DNA from: Nocardia abscessus
GTDB lineage: Bacteria > Actinomycetota > Actinomycetes > Mycobacteriales > Mycobacteriaceae
Length of the DNA: 64,000 bases
Direction: 5' to 3'
Assembly (NCBI RefSeq): GCF_015477775.1
Contig: NZ_JADLQO010000008.1
Span: forward strand, 248,001 to 312,000
Shown here: one piece after another, positions 24,308 to 33,056 of the stretch
How the letters are laid out: each line of letters starts with the position of its first letter
How positions within the stretch are numbered: the first letter of the stretch is position 1
Translations under genes and position numbers: made by a program
Notes under the pieces: model-generated
Seen by the model: the letters and a program-made list of their open reading frames with translations, nothing else
Databases searched by the model: none
Told to the model about the DNA's origin: nothing

Positions 24308-26164
24308 TCACCACCGGATGTCCGCGAGCGAGTCCAACGGGGTGGCCACTTCTTCCGGCGCCAATCGCAGATCCGCGTTCCGCAGCACCGGCGGGAAGTG
24401 GAAGCGGGCCCGCTGTTCGATCTCGGCCAGCGGGACCTGGAACACACGGAACTCGTCGAGTTCGAGCGCTTCGAGCTGCTCGAGGTTCTGGCTCAGCAGG
24501 AAACCGCGGGCCTTCAGCTCACCGTTCTCTTCGAACACGATGACTTTCCAGAACTCGCGCGGGATCTTGACCTGCCGGAATTCCCGGTCGTCCTCGGTGA
24601 AGACCGGGCCGCCGAACACACTGACCTTGAACTCGTCGACGGTGACGTCGGCGAAGACGGCGTCCTCGAGCCGCCCCCAGACCCCATCCCGCATGCTCTG
24701 GTTGAAATCGTCCATCTGCGGGGTGATGTTGGTGTAGAAGAACGAGTCCTTGTTGGCTTTCGCCGCTTCGGGCAGGCTGCCCCACAGCAGGTCCGCGCGA
24801 CGCGCGAGGTGACCGCGATCGAGCCGGTTGTCGCGGTACAACTCGTTGCCGACCTGGGCATCCGCGTCCAGGCGCGGGTCCTTGACGAAGTCGATCTTCT
24901 TCCGCGACAGCTTCTTCATCGACGCGCCATCGATGTTCCAGGCCACCCAGATGGCGAATCGGCGCGAGCGGCGCATCGCGAGGGAGAAGTGCGTGTAGTG
25001 CAGGACGTCCGCGCCGTCGAGTGCGGTCGCCACATCGGGGCGGACCTCCGCGTCCACCTCGGGCAGCGGTACCGGTGAGGTCAGGAAACGTGGGTCGTAG
25101 CCCGCGACGACCGCGACTTCCTCCGCGACGGGCGGGGCGAGGGTGATACCGAGCTTCTCGAACACCGATTGCGGCAGGCAGGCCAGCGCGTGCTCGTCGG
25201 TGTTCGGCCGCATCTCGCCGCCGAAATGCAGTCCGGCCAGTACCGTGCTGGTCTCGCCGTCGGCAGACTTGAACATCCACGCCGAGCCCGAGTCGCCCCC
25301 GCTGCTGATCTCGCCGTCGACCGGCGGGTTCGCCGGGTCCGGTCCGATCTCGAAGCCGCCGATGCTCTTCGGTCCGATGCCGGGGTAGCTGAGCTTCGCG
25401 ATGACGTCCACGCGTCGCACGATGCCGTGGGTGATCTGCGTCGTGCGGCCGCTCTTGATCACCTTGTCGCCGAGCTCGGGTTCGCCGAGCCGGTCCGGGG
25501 TGACGTCGAGCCCGCTGATCTCGGCGCTGAACTGCCGGTTCTCGATGGCCGCGACGGCGCAGTCGCCTGCCGTGCCGAGATGGGAGCGGACGAGCTCGCC
25601 GAGCCGATTGCGGTCGATCCGGTTGTCGTCGCGCGGGCCCGGCTGCACGACGTCGTCGCCGAGCGCTCCCTCCGCGGTATGCAGTACGTGCCAATTGCTC
25701 AGCACGTACGGTGTGCCGTCGTCTCGGTCGTAGACGACGCAACCGATCGTCCCCGCCGTGCTGGTGGGATGGCCGACGCTGACTCCGGGAACGATCGGAT
25801 CCAGGCGCGTCTTACGTTGCGGCGCAACCGCTTCGCCGACCACTCGAAAGGCGGGCTCGAATTTGCGCGGTAGGACATCGGTGGGCACCTCGATCCCGTC
25901 GACGGTGACGGTTTCCGGAATGGTCTTCGTGCCAAGCGATTCGAGTGCCTCCGGTTCGGAAACCTTCTCGTTCACCGTGAACTGCACCGCGATCTCACCG
26001 GTCGTTTTCCCGTCGACCTGCTTGTAGCCGACGCCGATCGAGGAAATATTGGGGTCTTCGAGGAAATCTTCCCCTTTGGTGCGGATGAATGTGCGCAGTG
26101 CGTCGAGCAGGTGGTCGTTCTCGGCGTGCGACCGGCCGGTTGGCGAGTTCTTTTTCGCGGGCAT
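24308..26164 (-). CDS. Trypsin-like protease fused to NUC1-type DNA/RNA endonuclease
   Basis: A 618-residue protein without signal peptide. Residues 120-345 are a trypsin-like domain with a full triad: His159 (SNWHVLH), Asp201 (GDCAVA), Ser292 (GGDSGSAW). Residues 385-595 are a DNA/RNA non-specific endonuclease with the catalytic DRGH (His452) and metal-site Asn (YTNITPQMDDFNQ). An N-terminal region of about 110 residues precedes them (SSIGVGYKQVDGKTTGE). Both catalytic sites look intact, so a protease-regulated nuclease acting inside the cell is plausible; that is inference. ATG 26164 follows GGAG. The gene stands alone. Confidence 0.85.
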   Translation of the reverse strand: MPAKKNSPTGRSHAENDHLLDALRTFIRTKGEDFLEDPNISSIGVGYKQVDGKTTGEIAVQFTVNEKVSEPEALESLGTKTIPETVTVDGIEVPTDVLPRKFEPAFRVVGEAVAPQRKTRLDPIVPGVSVGHPTSTAGTIGCVVYDRDDGTPYVLSNWHVLHTAEGALGDDVVQPGPRDDNRIDRNRLGELVRSHLGTAGDCAVAAIENRQFSAEISGLDVTPDRLGEPELGDKVIKSGRTTQITHGIVRRVDVIAKLSYPGIGPKSIGGFEIGPDPANPPVDGEISSGGDSGSAWMFKSADGETSTVLAGLHFGGEMRPNTDEHALACLPQSVFEKLGITLAPPVAEEVAVVAGYDPRFLTSPVPLPEVDAEVRPDVATALDGADVLHYTHFSLAMRRSRRFAIWVAWNIDGASMKKLSRKKIDFVKDPRLDADAQVGNELYRDNRLDRGHLARRADLLWGSLPEAAKANKDSFFYTNITPQMDDFNQSMRDGVWGRLEDAVFADVTVDEFKVSVFGGPVFTEDDREFRQVKIPREFWKVIVFEENGELKARGFLLSQNLEQLEALELDEFRVFQVPLAEIEQRARFHFPPVLRNADLRLAPEEVATPLDSLADIRW

Positions 26165-26597
26165 GGCTGACTCCGTCTTCGAGGTGAGCATGGCGGCGAC
26201 AACGTTGTCGCACCAGCTATTGCCATCATCGGATCGCCGTGCGGGCCGTACACGAGTAGAGAACTACTCGAACCAGGGCAGGTAGGAATGCCGCGAAAAG
26301 TTTGTTCGGATAATCAATACAGTAGGAAATCCGGTCGAAGCGCTGTCGGATTCAGCGACGTTCGGCGCGCGGTGGGCAGCGCTCACCGGTGTTCTGCGAG
26401 AGCCGTAGCAGTCGCGGTCACGAGGGTGACCAATCCGTCGAGCAGCTTGTCCGGGTGCTGGCCAGGGAACTCGGCCCGCGCGGCATCACAGCCAACAGCG
26501 TGCTGCCCGGCGCTGTGCAGACCGACGCGCTCGCGGTGTCTCGGCCGGGGCGAGCGTGCCTGCCGGTGGGGGAGCGTTCTGAGCCCGGCGCCGTTCG
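26165..26597. other. 433-base region with a gene relic
   Basis: Contains the promoter of the protease-nuclease gene, an AT-richer patch near 26290-26340, and the SDR fragment at 26437-26535. No intact gene is seen. Confidence 0.5.
26437..26535 (+). pseudogene. Short-chain dehydrogenase relic
   Basis: A 33-residue stretch reads VEQLVRVLARELGPRG then ITANSVLPGAVQTDALA, the helix and strand after the catalytic YxxxK of classical SDR enzymes. Nothing before or after it continues the fold, so it is an isolated fragment of a deleted gene. Confidence 0.6.
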
Positions 26598-27056
26598 TCA
26601 GGATTTCCCTGCCGCTTGCCGCAGCAGCTTGTCCGCTTCCGCGGGTGGCGTGGCGGCGGGGATGACGAGCAGCGTCGCCTGGGCGTCGTTCGTACCGATC
26701 AGATGCATGACGCCGGGCGGTTGACCGGAATCGGGTCCGTGCACTTCGATGCCGTCCTGGCGGTCGATGCGGCGCTGGGTGAGGCTGACGGCGTTCCAGT
26801 CGAAGCTGACGCGTGCGGTGTGTCCGAGGCGTGGCGTGAGAGCGCTGATCAGGTCGTGCAGTTCGGCGGTGAGGTTGTCGGTCCATGGCCACCAGCCGCC
26901 GTCGACCTCCTCGGGCCCGGTTCCGGATTCGCGCAGCAGCAGGCGTGGGGTGCGAGTAGGGGCCTGGAAGGGTTGCCCGCCGGCCGGTGGCGGGCCGGTG
27001 GCGGAGGACATGTCGAAGTGGTTGGTGATCGGGCGGCGAATTCTGATTCGGGGCAT
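26598..27056 (-). CDS. DUF5994 family protein (copy 2)
   Basis: A 152-residue protein with the DUF5994 pattern: PRLLLRESG ... DGGWWPWTDNLTAELHDLISALTPRLG, then RVSFDWNAV and a C-terminal helix after LLVIPAATPPAEADKLL. Function unknown; actinobacterial. ATG 27056 follows GAGGAA. It lies 15 bases downstream of a divergent paralogue (27072-27539) in the same operon. The central Trp-rich loop and Arg that follow are shared by both. Confidence 0.78.
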   Translation of the reverse strand: MPRIRIRRPITNHFDMSSATGPPPAGGQPFQAPTRTPRLLLRESGTGPEEVDGGWWPWTDNLTAELHDLISALTPRLGHTARVSFDWNAVSLTQRRIDRQDGIEVHGPDSGQPPGVMHLIGTNDAQATLLVIPAATPPAEADKLLRQAAGKS

Positions 27057-27071
27057 GGTGTGTTCCTCTGG

Positions 27072-27539
27072 TCAGCCGGTCGGGGTGGTCGCGGCTTCGG
27101 GTGCGACGGCGGCCATCAGGGCCGTGTGGGCGATGTCGTCGTCGGTGGCCGATGGGATGACGCGGAGCACGAGCAGGTCGTTGTCGCGGCCGAAGACGTA
27201 CATCGTGTTCCACAGTTCGAAGGGATAGGAGTCCAGCCGGACGGTCTGACCACCGTGGACGGTGGTCTGCCGGGGTGTGTCCGACCAGCAGGTGGGGTCG
27301 TAGACGACTCGCCAGATGGGGCCGAGCCGCACGGTCAGGACTGCGAGCAGGTCGGGCAGCTCGGCGGTCAGTTCACTGGAGCGGGGCCACCATGCGCCGT
27401 CGATGTATCCGCCGCGTTCCGCTTTCGGCTTCAACCTCAGTCGAGGGGTGTAGTCCGGCGGAACGCAATGCCGCGCGGAGGACGGATGCGTCTGTTCGGA
27501 TGTGGTTACTGCGCCGCTGTTTCGGTTGCGGAATCGCAT
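27072..27539 (-). CDS. DUF5994 family protein (copy 1)
   Basis: A 155-residue paralogue of the next gene. It shares PRLRLKP ... DGAWWPRSSELTAELPDLLAVLTVRLGPIWRVVYD and a late LLVLRVIPSATDDDIAHTAL. ATG 27539 is preceded by AAAGGA. The N-terminal 25 residues are polar and unique. The pair is co-directional and closely spaced, consistent with old tandem duplication; the products could form a heteromer. Confidence 0.78.
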   Translation of the reverse strand: MRFRNRNSGAVTTSEQTHPSSARHCVPPDYTPRLRLKPKAERGGYIDGAWWPRSSELTAELPDLLAVLTVRLGPIWRVVYDPTCWSDTPRQTTVHGGQTVRLDSYPFELWNTMYVFGRDNDLLVLRVIPSATDDDIAHTALMAAVAPEAATTPTG

Positions 27540-27786
27540 GTCGTTCCTTTCGCGGGGAGCGTCGCGTCGTCGGCCGATGGCGGCGCGATGGCTCGGGATC
27601 GCCCGGGCGGTGCGGACGCCGGTCGGGCGGCCTCGTCGGCGGGCCTGAGGCGGCTGAAGTCGGGCGCATAGACCGATGGCGGCCGCGATGACCTCCGGAA
27701 GCCGTTTTCGGTCCCGATCGGCGAAGTGACCCGGAGCAGTTGCCGTGTACCTCCAGTAGACGCCTGATCCGTCGCGATGTCAACGT

Positions 27787-27798
27787 TGTAGGTCTACA
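27787..27798. promoter_or_regulatory. Candidate TetR site, TGTAG-gt-CTACA
   Basis: A 12-base dyad 43 bases before the TetR start at 27841. The flanking CGTTGTAG also appears at the end of the larger dyad downstream of the gene (28577-28607), so the two may be sites for the same protein. Confidence 0.45.
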
Positions 27799-27840
27799 CT
27801 CGTGACATCACGTGGTTCTATGGCGTTGGAGGCATGGAAG

Positions 27841-28563
27841 ATGGCCGAACCGAACGATCGCACGAGTTCTCGCTCGGGAAATCGCCGTCCGCAGCGTGGG
27901 GATGGTGCGGTCACGAGGGCGGTCGTCCTGTCCGCGGCGCTCGAGATCATCGATCGGGACGGTGTCGAGGCGCTGTCGATGCGGCGGTTGGCCGAGGCGG
28001 TCGGGCGGGACCCGATGGTGATCTACCGGCATGTGCCGAACAAGGCGGCTGTGCTCGACGGTGTGACCGAACTGGTGCTGGCGCAATTGTCGGTCGATCC
28101 CGCCGCCCCGGACTGGGTCGCGCAACTGCGCGCCCTCGCCCGGGATTTCCGGGGGCTGGCGCTGGCGCATCCGCGGGTGGTGCCGTTGCTGGTGACCCGG
28201 CCGTTGGCCACACCGTTGGGGCTGCGGCCGTATGCGGTGATCCGTCCCTTGGAGGACATCCTCCAGTTGCTCACCCGTGCCGGGTTCTCCGGCGCCGACG
28301 CCCTGCACGTCTACCGTGCGGTGTTCGGCTTCCTGTATGGGCACGTTCTCAACGAGTTGCAGGAGATCGTGGAGCGTCCCGAGGAGACCGACGACGTACT
28401 GCGGCTCGGTCTGTACCGGCTACCGATAGCGGAGTTCCCACTGCTGCGCGAACTCGCGCCCGTCCTGGCCGCCTACGACGGCGGAGCCGAGCTCGAACGT
28501 GGTCTCGACATTTTGCTCACCGGCCTGAGCGTCACTTTGCTCCAGCCAGGTCAGGCGCGGTGA
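27841..28563 (+). CDS. TetR-family regulator (TetR_C-type)
   Basis: A 240-residue repressor. The helix-turn-helix covers TRAVVLSAALEIIDRDGVEALSMRRLAEAVGRDPMVIYRHVPNKAAVLDGV; the C-terminal domain resembles the tetracycline-repressor-type group. ATG 27841 has GGAGG eight bases upstream, so the longer frames from 27802 or 27820 are less likely. It lies between two dyads and before a 57-codon gene and a fatty-acid desaturase, which it probably represses. Confidence 0.82.
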   Translation: MAEPNDRTSSRSGNRRPQRGDGAVTRAVVLSAALEIIDRDGVEALSMRRLAEAVGRDPMVIYRHVPNKAAVLDGVTELVLAQLSVDPAAPDWVAQLRALARDFRGLALAHPRVVPLLVTRPLATPLGLRPYAVIRPLEDILQLLTRAGFSGADALHVYRAVFGFLYGHVLNELQEIVERPEETDDVLRLGLYRLPIAEFPLLRELAPVLAAYDGGAELERGLDILLTGLSVTLLQPGQAR

Positions 28564-28576
28564 GACTTGCTGTCAC

Positions 28577-28607
28577 CAACGTACGTCTACGATGTAGACG
28601 TACGTTG
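28577..28607. promoter_or_regulatory. 31-base perfect dyad, probable TetR operator
   Basis: Perfect 14-base arms (CAACGTACGTCTAC and its complement) flank GAT. It lies between the TetR gene and the small gene/desaturase, and TAGACT at 28619-28624 just after it could be the -10. Confidence 0.78.
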
Positions 28608-28709
28608 TAGCCAGCCCGTAGACTGGCGACAACCGGTTCACGCATCCGCTGTCGGCCGATCGGAAGAGTCCGTGGCCGAGCCGCGCAACCGGAAGACGGG
28701 AACTCTCCG

Positions 28710-28883
28710 ATGACCATCAGGGACAAGATCGCGCACCAGGTCCGGGCAGGCCGCTCGAGCTTACGGACGCTGCTGGCCAAGACCGACGAAGACAGCCGTC
28801 GCAGAACGGACGTCGGCGGCAGACGTCCCGGCGGCACCATCGCACTGGCCGGGCGCAAGCTGAAGCAGGCGTTCACACGCTGA
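28710..28883 (+). CDS. Small basic protein upstream of desaturase
   Basis: A 57-residue frame starting with ATG after GACGGGA. Composition is strongly basic (MTIRDKIAHQVRAGRSSLRT ... GRKLKQAFTR), with no Cys and no membrane segment. It has the codon bias of its neighbours, and sits between the TetR operator and the desaturase, 72 bases before the latter, so it is probably co-transcribed. No family is recognised. Confidence 0.5.
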   Translation: MTIRDKIAHQVRAGRSSLRTLLAKTDEDSRRRTDVGGRRPGGTIALAGRKLKQAFTR

Positions 28884-28955
28884 CTCCGATCTCGACGGTC
28901 CGGAAACGTCAGCCCTCATCGCGGCAAGTGCTCCACAGACTCGAGGAAGTAACGA

Positions 28956-30161
28956 ATGGCAATCACGCAGGTCGCGGCCTACGCGCATTTGAGCGAGACG
29001 GACATCGAAGCGATGGGGCGGGAGTTCGATGCGATCCGCCTCGACATCTTGGATCGGCGCGGCGCCGAGGACGCCGCCTATATCCGCCGGACGATCGCGT
29101 TCCAGCGAATATTGGAAGCCACGTCCCGGCTGGTGATCGCCGGTACCCGAACCAGAGCAGGCTGGCTACTGGGGACGACGGCGCTGGCGGCGGCGAAGAG
29201 CATCGAGAACATGGAGATCGGCCACAATGTGTGCCACGGCCAATGGGATTGGATGAACGACCCGGAAATTCATTCCACGACATGGGAATGGGATATGGCG
29301 GGTGTGTCCTCCCAGTGGCGCTATTCGCACAACTATCGCCATCACATGTACACCAATGTGATCGGTATAGACGACGACATCGGCTTCGGCGTGATGCGGG
29401 TGACCCGAGACCAGCAGTGGAGGCCGCGGTTGCTGTTGCAACCGTTGCAGAACCTGTTCCTGGCGATGACTTTCGAATGGGGCATCGCCCTGCACGACTT
29501 GTACTCCGAGCACGCTCGCCTGCCTGCGCCGGCGGAGAAGGCCGCCCAGACCAGAGCGCTGATCCGGAAGATTACGCGGCAGGTCACCAAGGACTATGTG
29601 CTCTTTCCGGCGCTGAGCGGGCGGCGTTGGCGTCGCACGCTCGCCGCGACCGTCGCCGCCAACGTACTGCGTAACCTCTGGGCGTATGTGGTGATCTTCT
29701 GTGGTCATTTCCCGGACGGCGCGGAGAAATTCACCGCGGACGGAGTGGAGCACGAGACGAAGGCGGAGTGGTATCTGCGGCAGATGCTCGGCAGCGCGAA
29801 CTTCGACGCCGGACCGGTACTGGCGTTCATGAGCGGGAATCTGTGCCATCAGATCGAGCACCACTTGTTCCCGGACCTGCCCAGCAACCGGTACGCCGAG
29901 ATAGCCGTGCGAGTGCGCGGGATATGTGACAAGTACGACCTGCCCTACACCACCGGGCCGCTGATCCGGCAGTACCTGCTGACCTTGCGCACCATCCACA
30001 AGCTGGCCCTCCCGGACAGGTTCCTGACCGCGACCTCCGACGACGCTCCGGAGACCGCCTCGGAACGGAAGTTCCACGCCCGCCCGGTGCCCGGAGCCGA
30101 CGCGTTTCCCCGGCGCGGCCTGCGTACCGCGTTGCTGCTCACCGGTCGACTCCGTCCCTAG
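28956..30161 (+). CDS. Membrane fatty-acid desaturase, DesA3-like
   Basis: A 401-residue di-iron desaturase. The three His boxes are HNVCH-type GHNVCHGQ (His90, His94), SHNYRHH (His125, 129, 130) and HQIEHHLFP near 291-299. Hydrophobic segments flank them. It introduces a double bond in an acyl-CoA or membrane lipid chain, using electrons from a reductase not present here. It resembles stearoyl-CoA delta-9 desaturase DesA3 of mycobacteria. The last 40 residues are a polar extension. It is probably controlled by the upstream TetR through the 31-base dyad. Confidence 0.85.
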   Translation: MAITQVAAYAHLSETDIEAMGREFDAIRLDILDRRGAEDAAYIRRTIAFQRILEATSRLVIAGTRTRAGWLLGTTALAAAKSIENMEIGHNVCHGQWDWMNDPEIHSTTWEWDMAGVSSQWRYSHNYRHHMYTNVIGIDDDIGFGVMRVTRDQQWRPRLLLQPLQNLFLAMTFEWGIALHDLYSEHARLPAPAEKAAQTRALIRKITRQVTKDYVLFPALSGRRWRRTLAATVAANVLRNLWAYVVIFCGHFPDGAEKFTADGVEHETKAEWYLRQMLGSANFDAGPVLAFMSGNLCHQIEHHLFPDLPSNRYAEIAVRVRGICDKYDLPYTTGPLIRQYLLTLRTIHKLALPDRFLTATSDDAPETASERKFHARPVPGADAFPRRGLRTALLLTGRLRP

Positions 30162-30226
30162 TGCGCGGTCCGATCCGGCTCGGCGGCCGGGGCGCCGCGG
30201 CACCGGACAACGGCGTGGCACTCGGC

Positions 30227-31198
30227 TCAGTAGGAGACGCGCGCCATGCGGATTTCGGAGATCGACATCCCGCGGCGGCGGAACAGCCCGCGCAGGGTCC
30301 CGGCGTTGAGGTAGCCCACCCTGGCCGCCACCGCGTCCACCGTGAGCGGAGTGCTGCGCAGCAGATGCACGGCGCGTTCCAAGCGGATGTCGTGCACGAA
30401 GTCGGTCGGTGACATGCCGAGTTCGGCGTGCGTGGCGCGCTGCAGGCTGCGTTCGGTGACGCCGATGGCACGGGCGGCCTGGGCGATCCGGAAATTTTCG
30501 CCGAGGTGTTCGCGGACCCAGCGTTCGAAGGCGGCGGTAACGGAATCGCCTCGGGCGATGATCTCGGGAACGATGAACTCGCGTTGCGGTCGGCCGGCGC
30601 CGACCGCGAGGTAGCGCATCGCGCGCTCGGCCAGCGCCGGGCTCTTGGCGGCGATCAGCGACAGGGCGAGGTCCATGTGCGACAGCGCCGCACCGGCGGT
30701 GGTGACGCCGTGGCCGCGGCACAGCGTCCGGCCCTCGTTCAGTTCGACGCGCGGATAGCGGCGCCGGAAGCTGGGCCCGAGCCACCAGCTCGTCGTCGCG
30801 GGTGAACCGTCCAGCACGCCTGCCTCGGCCAGGAAGAACGTCCCCGTGCAGGCGCCGGCGAGATGGGCTCCCCGTTCGCGCGCGGCGACCAGGCGGTCCA
30901 GGACGGGACGGCTGGCCGGTGCGGAGATGAGCTCGATCAGCGCCGTGGCCTCCAGGACGTTCACCGCGGGCACGATCATCAGCTCGAATTCGTCGCCCAG
31001 TTCGTCGAGCGGGACTGTCGGCACGGTGTTCCCGTTGCCCGATCGCACCGTGGTGCCGAACGACGCGCTGTGGACTCGCCACGGCTGCGGCGGGTCGGCG
31101 AGTTCGCTGCGCACGCTGTTGGCGGTGTTGAAGGTCTCCAGCAAAGCGGCGTACCCGAAGTCGGCCACGCCGTCCACTACGAAGACAGCGACGTCCAT
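30227..31198 (-). CDS. GlxA-family transcriptional regulator (DJ-1/PfpI plus AraC)
   Basis: A 323-residue regulator. Residues 1-170 are a DJ-1/PfpI-like domain with the elbow GACTGTFFLAEAG; residues 215-320 hold two AraC helix-turn-helices (IAQAARAIGVTERSLQRATHAELGMSPTDFV and VDAVAARVGYLNAGTLRGLFRRR). Such proteins sense small amines or stress signals. It is divergent from the glyoxalase-fold gene at 31345, a typical regulator-target layout. ATG 31198 lies in the conserved start MDVAVFVVDGV. Confidence 0.88.
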   Translation of the reverse strand: MDVAVFVVDGVADFGYAALLETFNTANSVRSELADPPQPWRVHSASFGTTVRSGNGNTVPTVPLDELGDEFELMIVPAVNVLEATALIELISAPASRPVLDRLVAARERGAHLAGACTGTFFLAEAGVLDGSPATTSWWLGPSFRRRYPRVELNEGRTLCRGHGVTTAGAALSHMDLALSLIAAKSPALAERAMRYLAVGAGRPQREFIVPEIIARGDSVTAAFERWVREHLGENFRIAQAARAIGVTERSLQRATHAELGMSPTDFVHDIRLERAVHLLRSTPLTVDAVAARVGYLNAGTLRGLFRRRGMSISEIRMARVSY

Positions 31199-31344
31199 GT
31201 CGGGAACAGTACCGAAGATGTCGTTTCCGACACTCGGTTCCGCCGGAATTCTGTCCTACTGTCATCGCGAGACGGCTCGCCTCCGGCGGCACCGCCCCGG
31301 GGCGTCGATCGAGCCGCCGTACCTCTTCGCACCTGGGAGTTCGC

Positions 31345-31776
31345 GTGACCATGATCGAAACGACCGGGACCCACCACATCCGGTTGACTGTGACCGACAT
31401 CGCCCGGTCCCGTGCCTTCTACCAGGATGTGCTCGGCTTCCCGATCGCCGCCGAATCGCCGGGCAGCCCGGACGATCCTGCGGTGCGCACCGACCCGATG
31501 CGCCTGTTCGGCGGGGTGGTGTTCCAGGCCAACGGCATGTTGCTCGGCCTGCGGCCGGTGGCGGCGGCGACGGATCGATTCGATTCCGAGCGTGTGGGTT
31601 TGGACCACCTCAGCTTCGCCGTCCCGGCGCGCGAGGATCTGGTGGCCGCGGCCGCTCGTCTGGCCGAAGCGGGCATCGAACACGGTGAGATCACGGAAAT
31701 GGCCGATTTCGGGATCGCGATCCTGTCGTTCTCCGATCCGGACGGAATCCACCTCGAACTCACTGCGCCACTGTGA
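31345..31776 (+). CDS. VOC (glyoxalase/dioxygenase-fold) protein
   Basis: A 143-residue protein with two beta-alpha-beta-beta-beta units. The pattern HHIRLTVTDIARSRAFYQDVLGFPI, then LDHLSFAVP and FSDPDGIHLELTAPL supplies His and Glu metal ligands of the vicinal-oxygen-chelate family. The reaction is unknown. GTG 31345 has GGGAG six bases upstream. It is divergent from the GlxA-type regulator and likely its target. Confidence 0.82.
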   Translation: MTMIETTGTHHIRLTVTDIARSRAFYQDVLGFPIAAESPGSPDDPAVRTDPMRLFGGVVFQANGMLLGLRPVAAATDRFDSERVGLDHLSFAVPAREDLVAAAARLAEAGIEHGEITEMADFGIAILSFSDPDGIHLELTAPL

Positions 31777-31885
31777 GTTTGGATGTGGCCCACGCGGGCA
31801 TGCCCGATCCGGAATGAACGCTGTCCTGATGAAGGCGTCGACGACCGGTCGCGGATCGGTGTGGTCGTGCCGAGGAGGTAGGCCG

Positions 31886-32377
31886 ATGCTGGTCCAGCGT
31901 GCGCGCCCGCGGAAGGTGTACGAGGGTTCGGTGCTACCGAGTCCGAGCAGTTTGCTGTGCGCACTGGGCGGTCAGCATGTGCAGGGGCCGGTGAGCCGGT
32001 GGGCGCGCGAGCTGACCGAACTGCACCGGCGCAGGCGGGAGGACCCGGAGAGTTCGGCCGAGATCGACGGGCGCCGGGCCGAGGCGGTCGACCGGATCGA
32101 CACGTGGGCGACGCTGCACCTGCCGTCCGCCACGACGGCCGCGCGCCTGCACGACGCGAGCTTGGGCGAAGTGATCGACCGGATGGCCGCCGTCGCGGAG
32201 AAGGCGTTCCATCTGCTCATGCACGACGACCCTGGGGGCGAGCGTATGCACGCGGCATGGACCCGGCTGGCCGAATTGGAGATCGCCTACGCGGATCTGG
32301 TGCACGCGGTCACCGACGGCCGCCGCCGCCTCCCGCCGAAGCGGACACAACCGGCGGCGGCGCCGGTGCCGCGGTGA
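31886..32377 (+). CDS. DUF4254 family protein
   Basis: A 163-residue helical protein. The family core is IDTWATLHLPSATTAARLHDASLGEVIDRMAAVAEKAFHLL. ATG 31886 has AGGAGGT upstream, so the much longer open frame from 31412 is wrong. DUF4254 genes have no known function. The gene reads toward the anti-sigma/sigma pair, 240 bases downstream, and could belong to the same stress-response block. Confidence 0.8.
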   Translation: MLVQRARPRKVYEGSVLPSPSSLLCALGGQHVQGPVSRWARELTELHRRRREDPESSAEIDGRRAEAVDRIDTWATLHLPSATTAARLHDASLGEVIDRMAAVAEKAFHLLMHDDPGGERMHAAWTRLAELEIAYADLVHAVTDGRRRLPPKRTQPAAAPVPR

Positions 32378-32618
32378 TCATGAGCGGCTCGCGGGCCCGG
32401 GTACCGGTTCGGCCGCCCAGTGCGGCCGGGCCGGGCAAATGCGCTGGTCAGCTTCATGATCGGCGGTCGTGCGGAGCGGCCGTGCCCGCGTCGGGGCGCC
32501 GGGTGACCCGCCGCGGCGAGCGGAAATGCGCGTGCTGGGCGGTGGCCGATCGCGGCGCGTTGACGAGAGGGCGTAGGCTGAGCGCTCCGAAGGACGGCGC
32601 GACTTCTGGGAGCGGTGC

Positions 32619-33056
32619 ATGAGCAAGGCTGAGGGGACTCCTCCCGCCACGACGCGGACCGGCACGATCAGCGTGCGGGTGCCCGCGGTGTCCGAACAGC
32701 TGGCCATGTTGCGTGCCTTGGCCGAGACCGTCATGCTCATGGCCGATTTCGGCATCGATGAGGTGACCGATATCCGGCTGGCGCTCGACGAGGTGGCCAG
32801 CGCGCTGGTGCTGGACGCGGTGGACGGTGCGGAGCTCGAGTGCGCGTTCGGCTTCGACGGCGACGCGGTGGACGTGCGTGTGTCCACCGTCACGGTGTCG
32901 GACGCCAGCCCGGACGAGTCGAGTTTCGGCTGGCACATCGTGGCGACGTTGACGAACTCGGTCTCGTCCTCGCGAGGCGCGCACGACTCCGCCGCGGGCG
33001 GCTACCCGACTGTCGTCGACTTCCGTTGGGTGCGCGGCGGCTCGAATAATGAGTAG
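32619..33056 (+). CDS. rsbW: Anti-sigma factor, RsbW-like serine kinase
   Basis: A 145-residue protein with the ATP-binding fold of the RsbW/SpoIIAB group: helix VSEQLAMLRALAETVMLMADFG, then IRLALDEVASALV, and a late SFGWHIVATL in place of a canonical G2 box. It should bind SigF and hold it inactive until an anti-anti-sigma factor competes. ATG 32619 follows GGGAG. Its end overlaps the sigma gene by eight bases, so the two are coupled. No anti-anti-sigma (STAS) gene is adjacent. Confidence 0.85.
   Translation: MSKAEGTPPATTRTGTISVRVPAVSEQLAMLRALAETVMLMADFGIDEVTDIRLALDEVASALVLDAVDGAELECAFGFDGDAVDVRVSTVTVSDASPDESSFGWHIVATLTNSVSSSRGAHDSAAGGYPTVVDFRWVRGGSNNE

Noticed and set aside
31412..31885. 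N-terminal extension of the DUF4254 gene
   Set aside because: Overlaps the glyoxalase-fold gene in another frame; AGGAGGT precedes ATG 31886.
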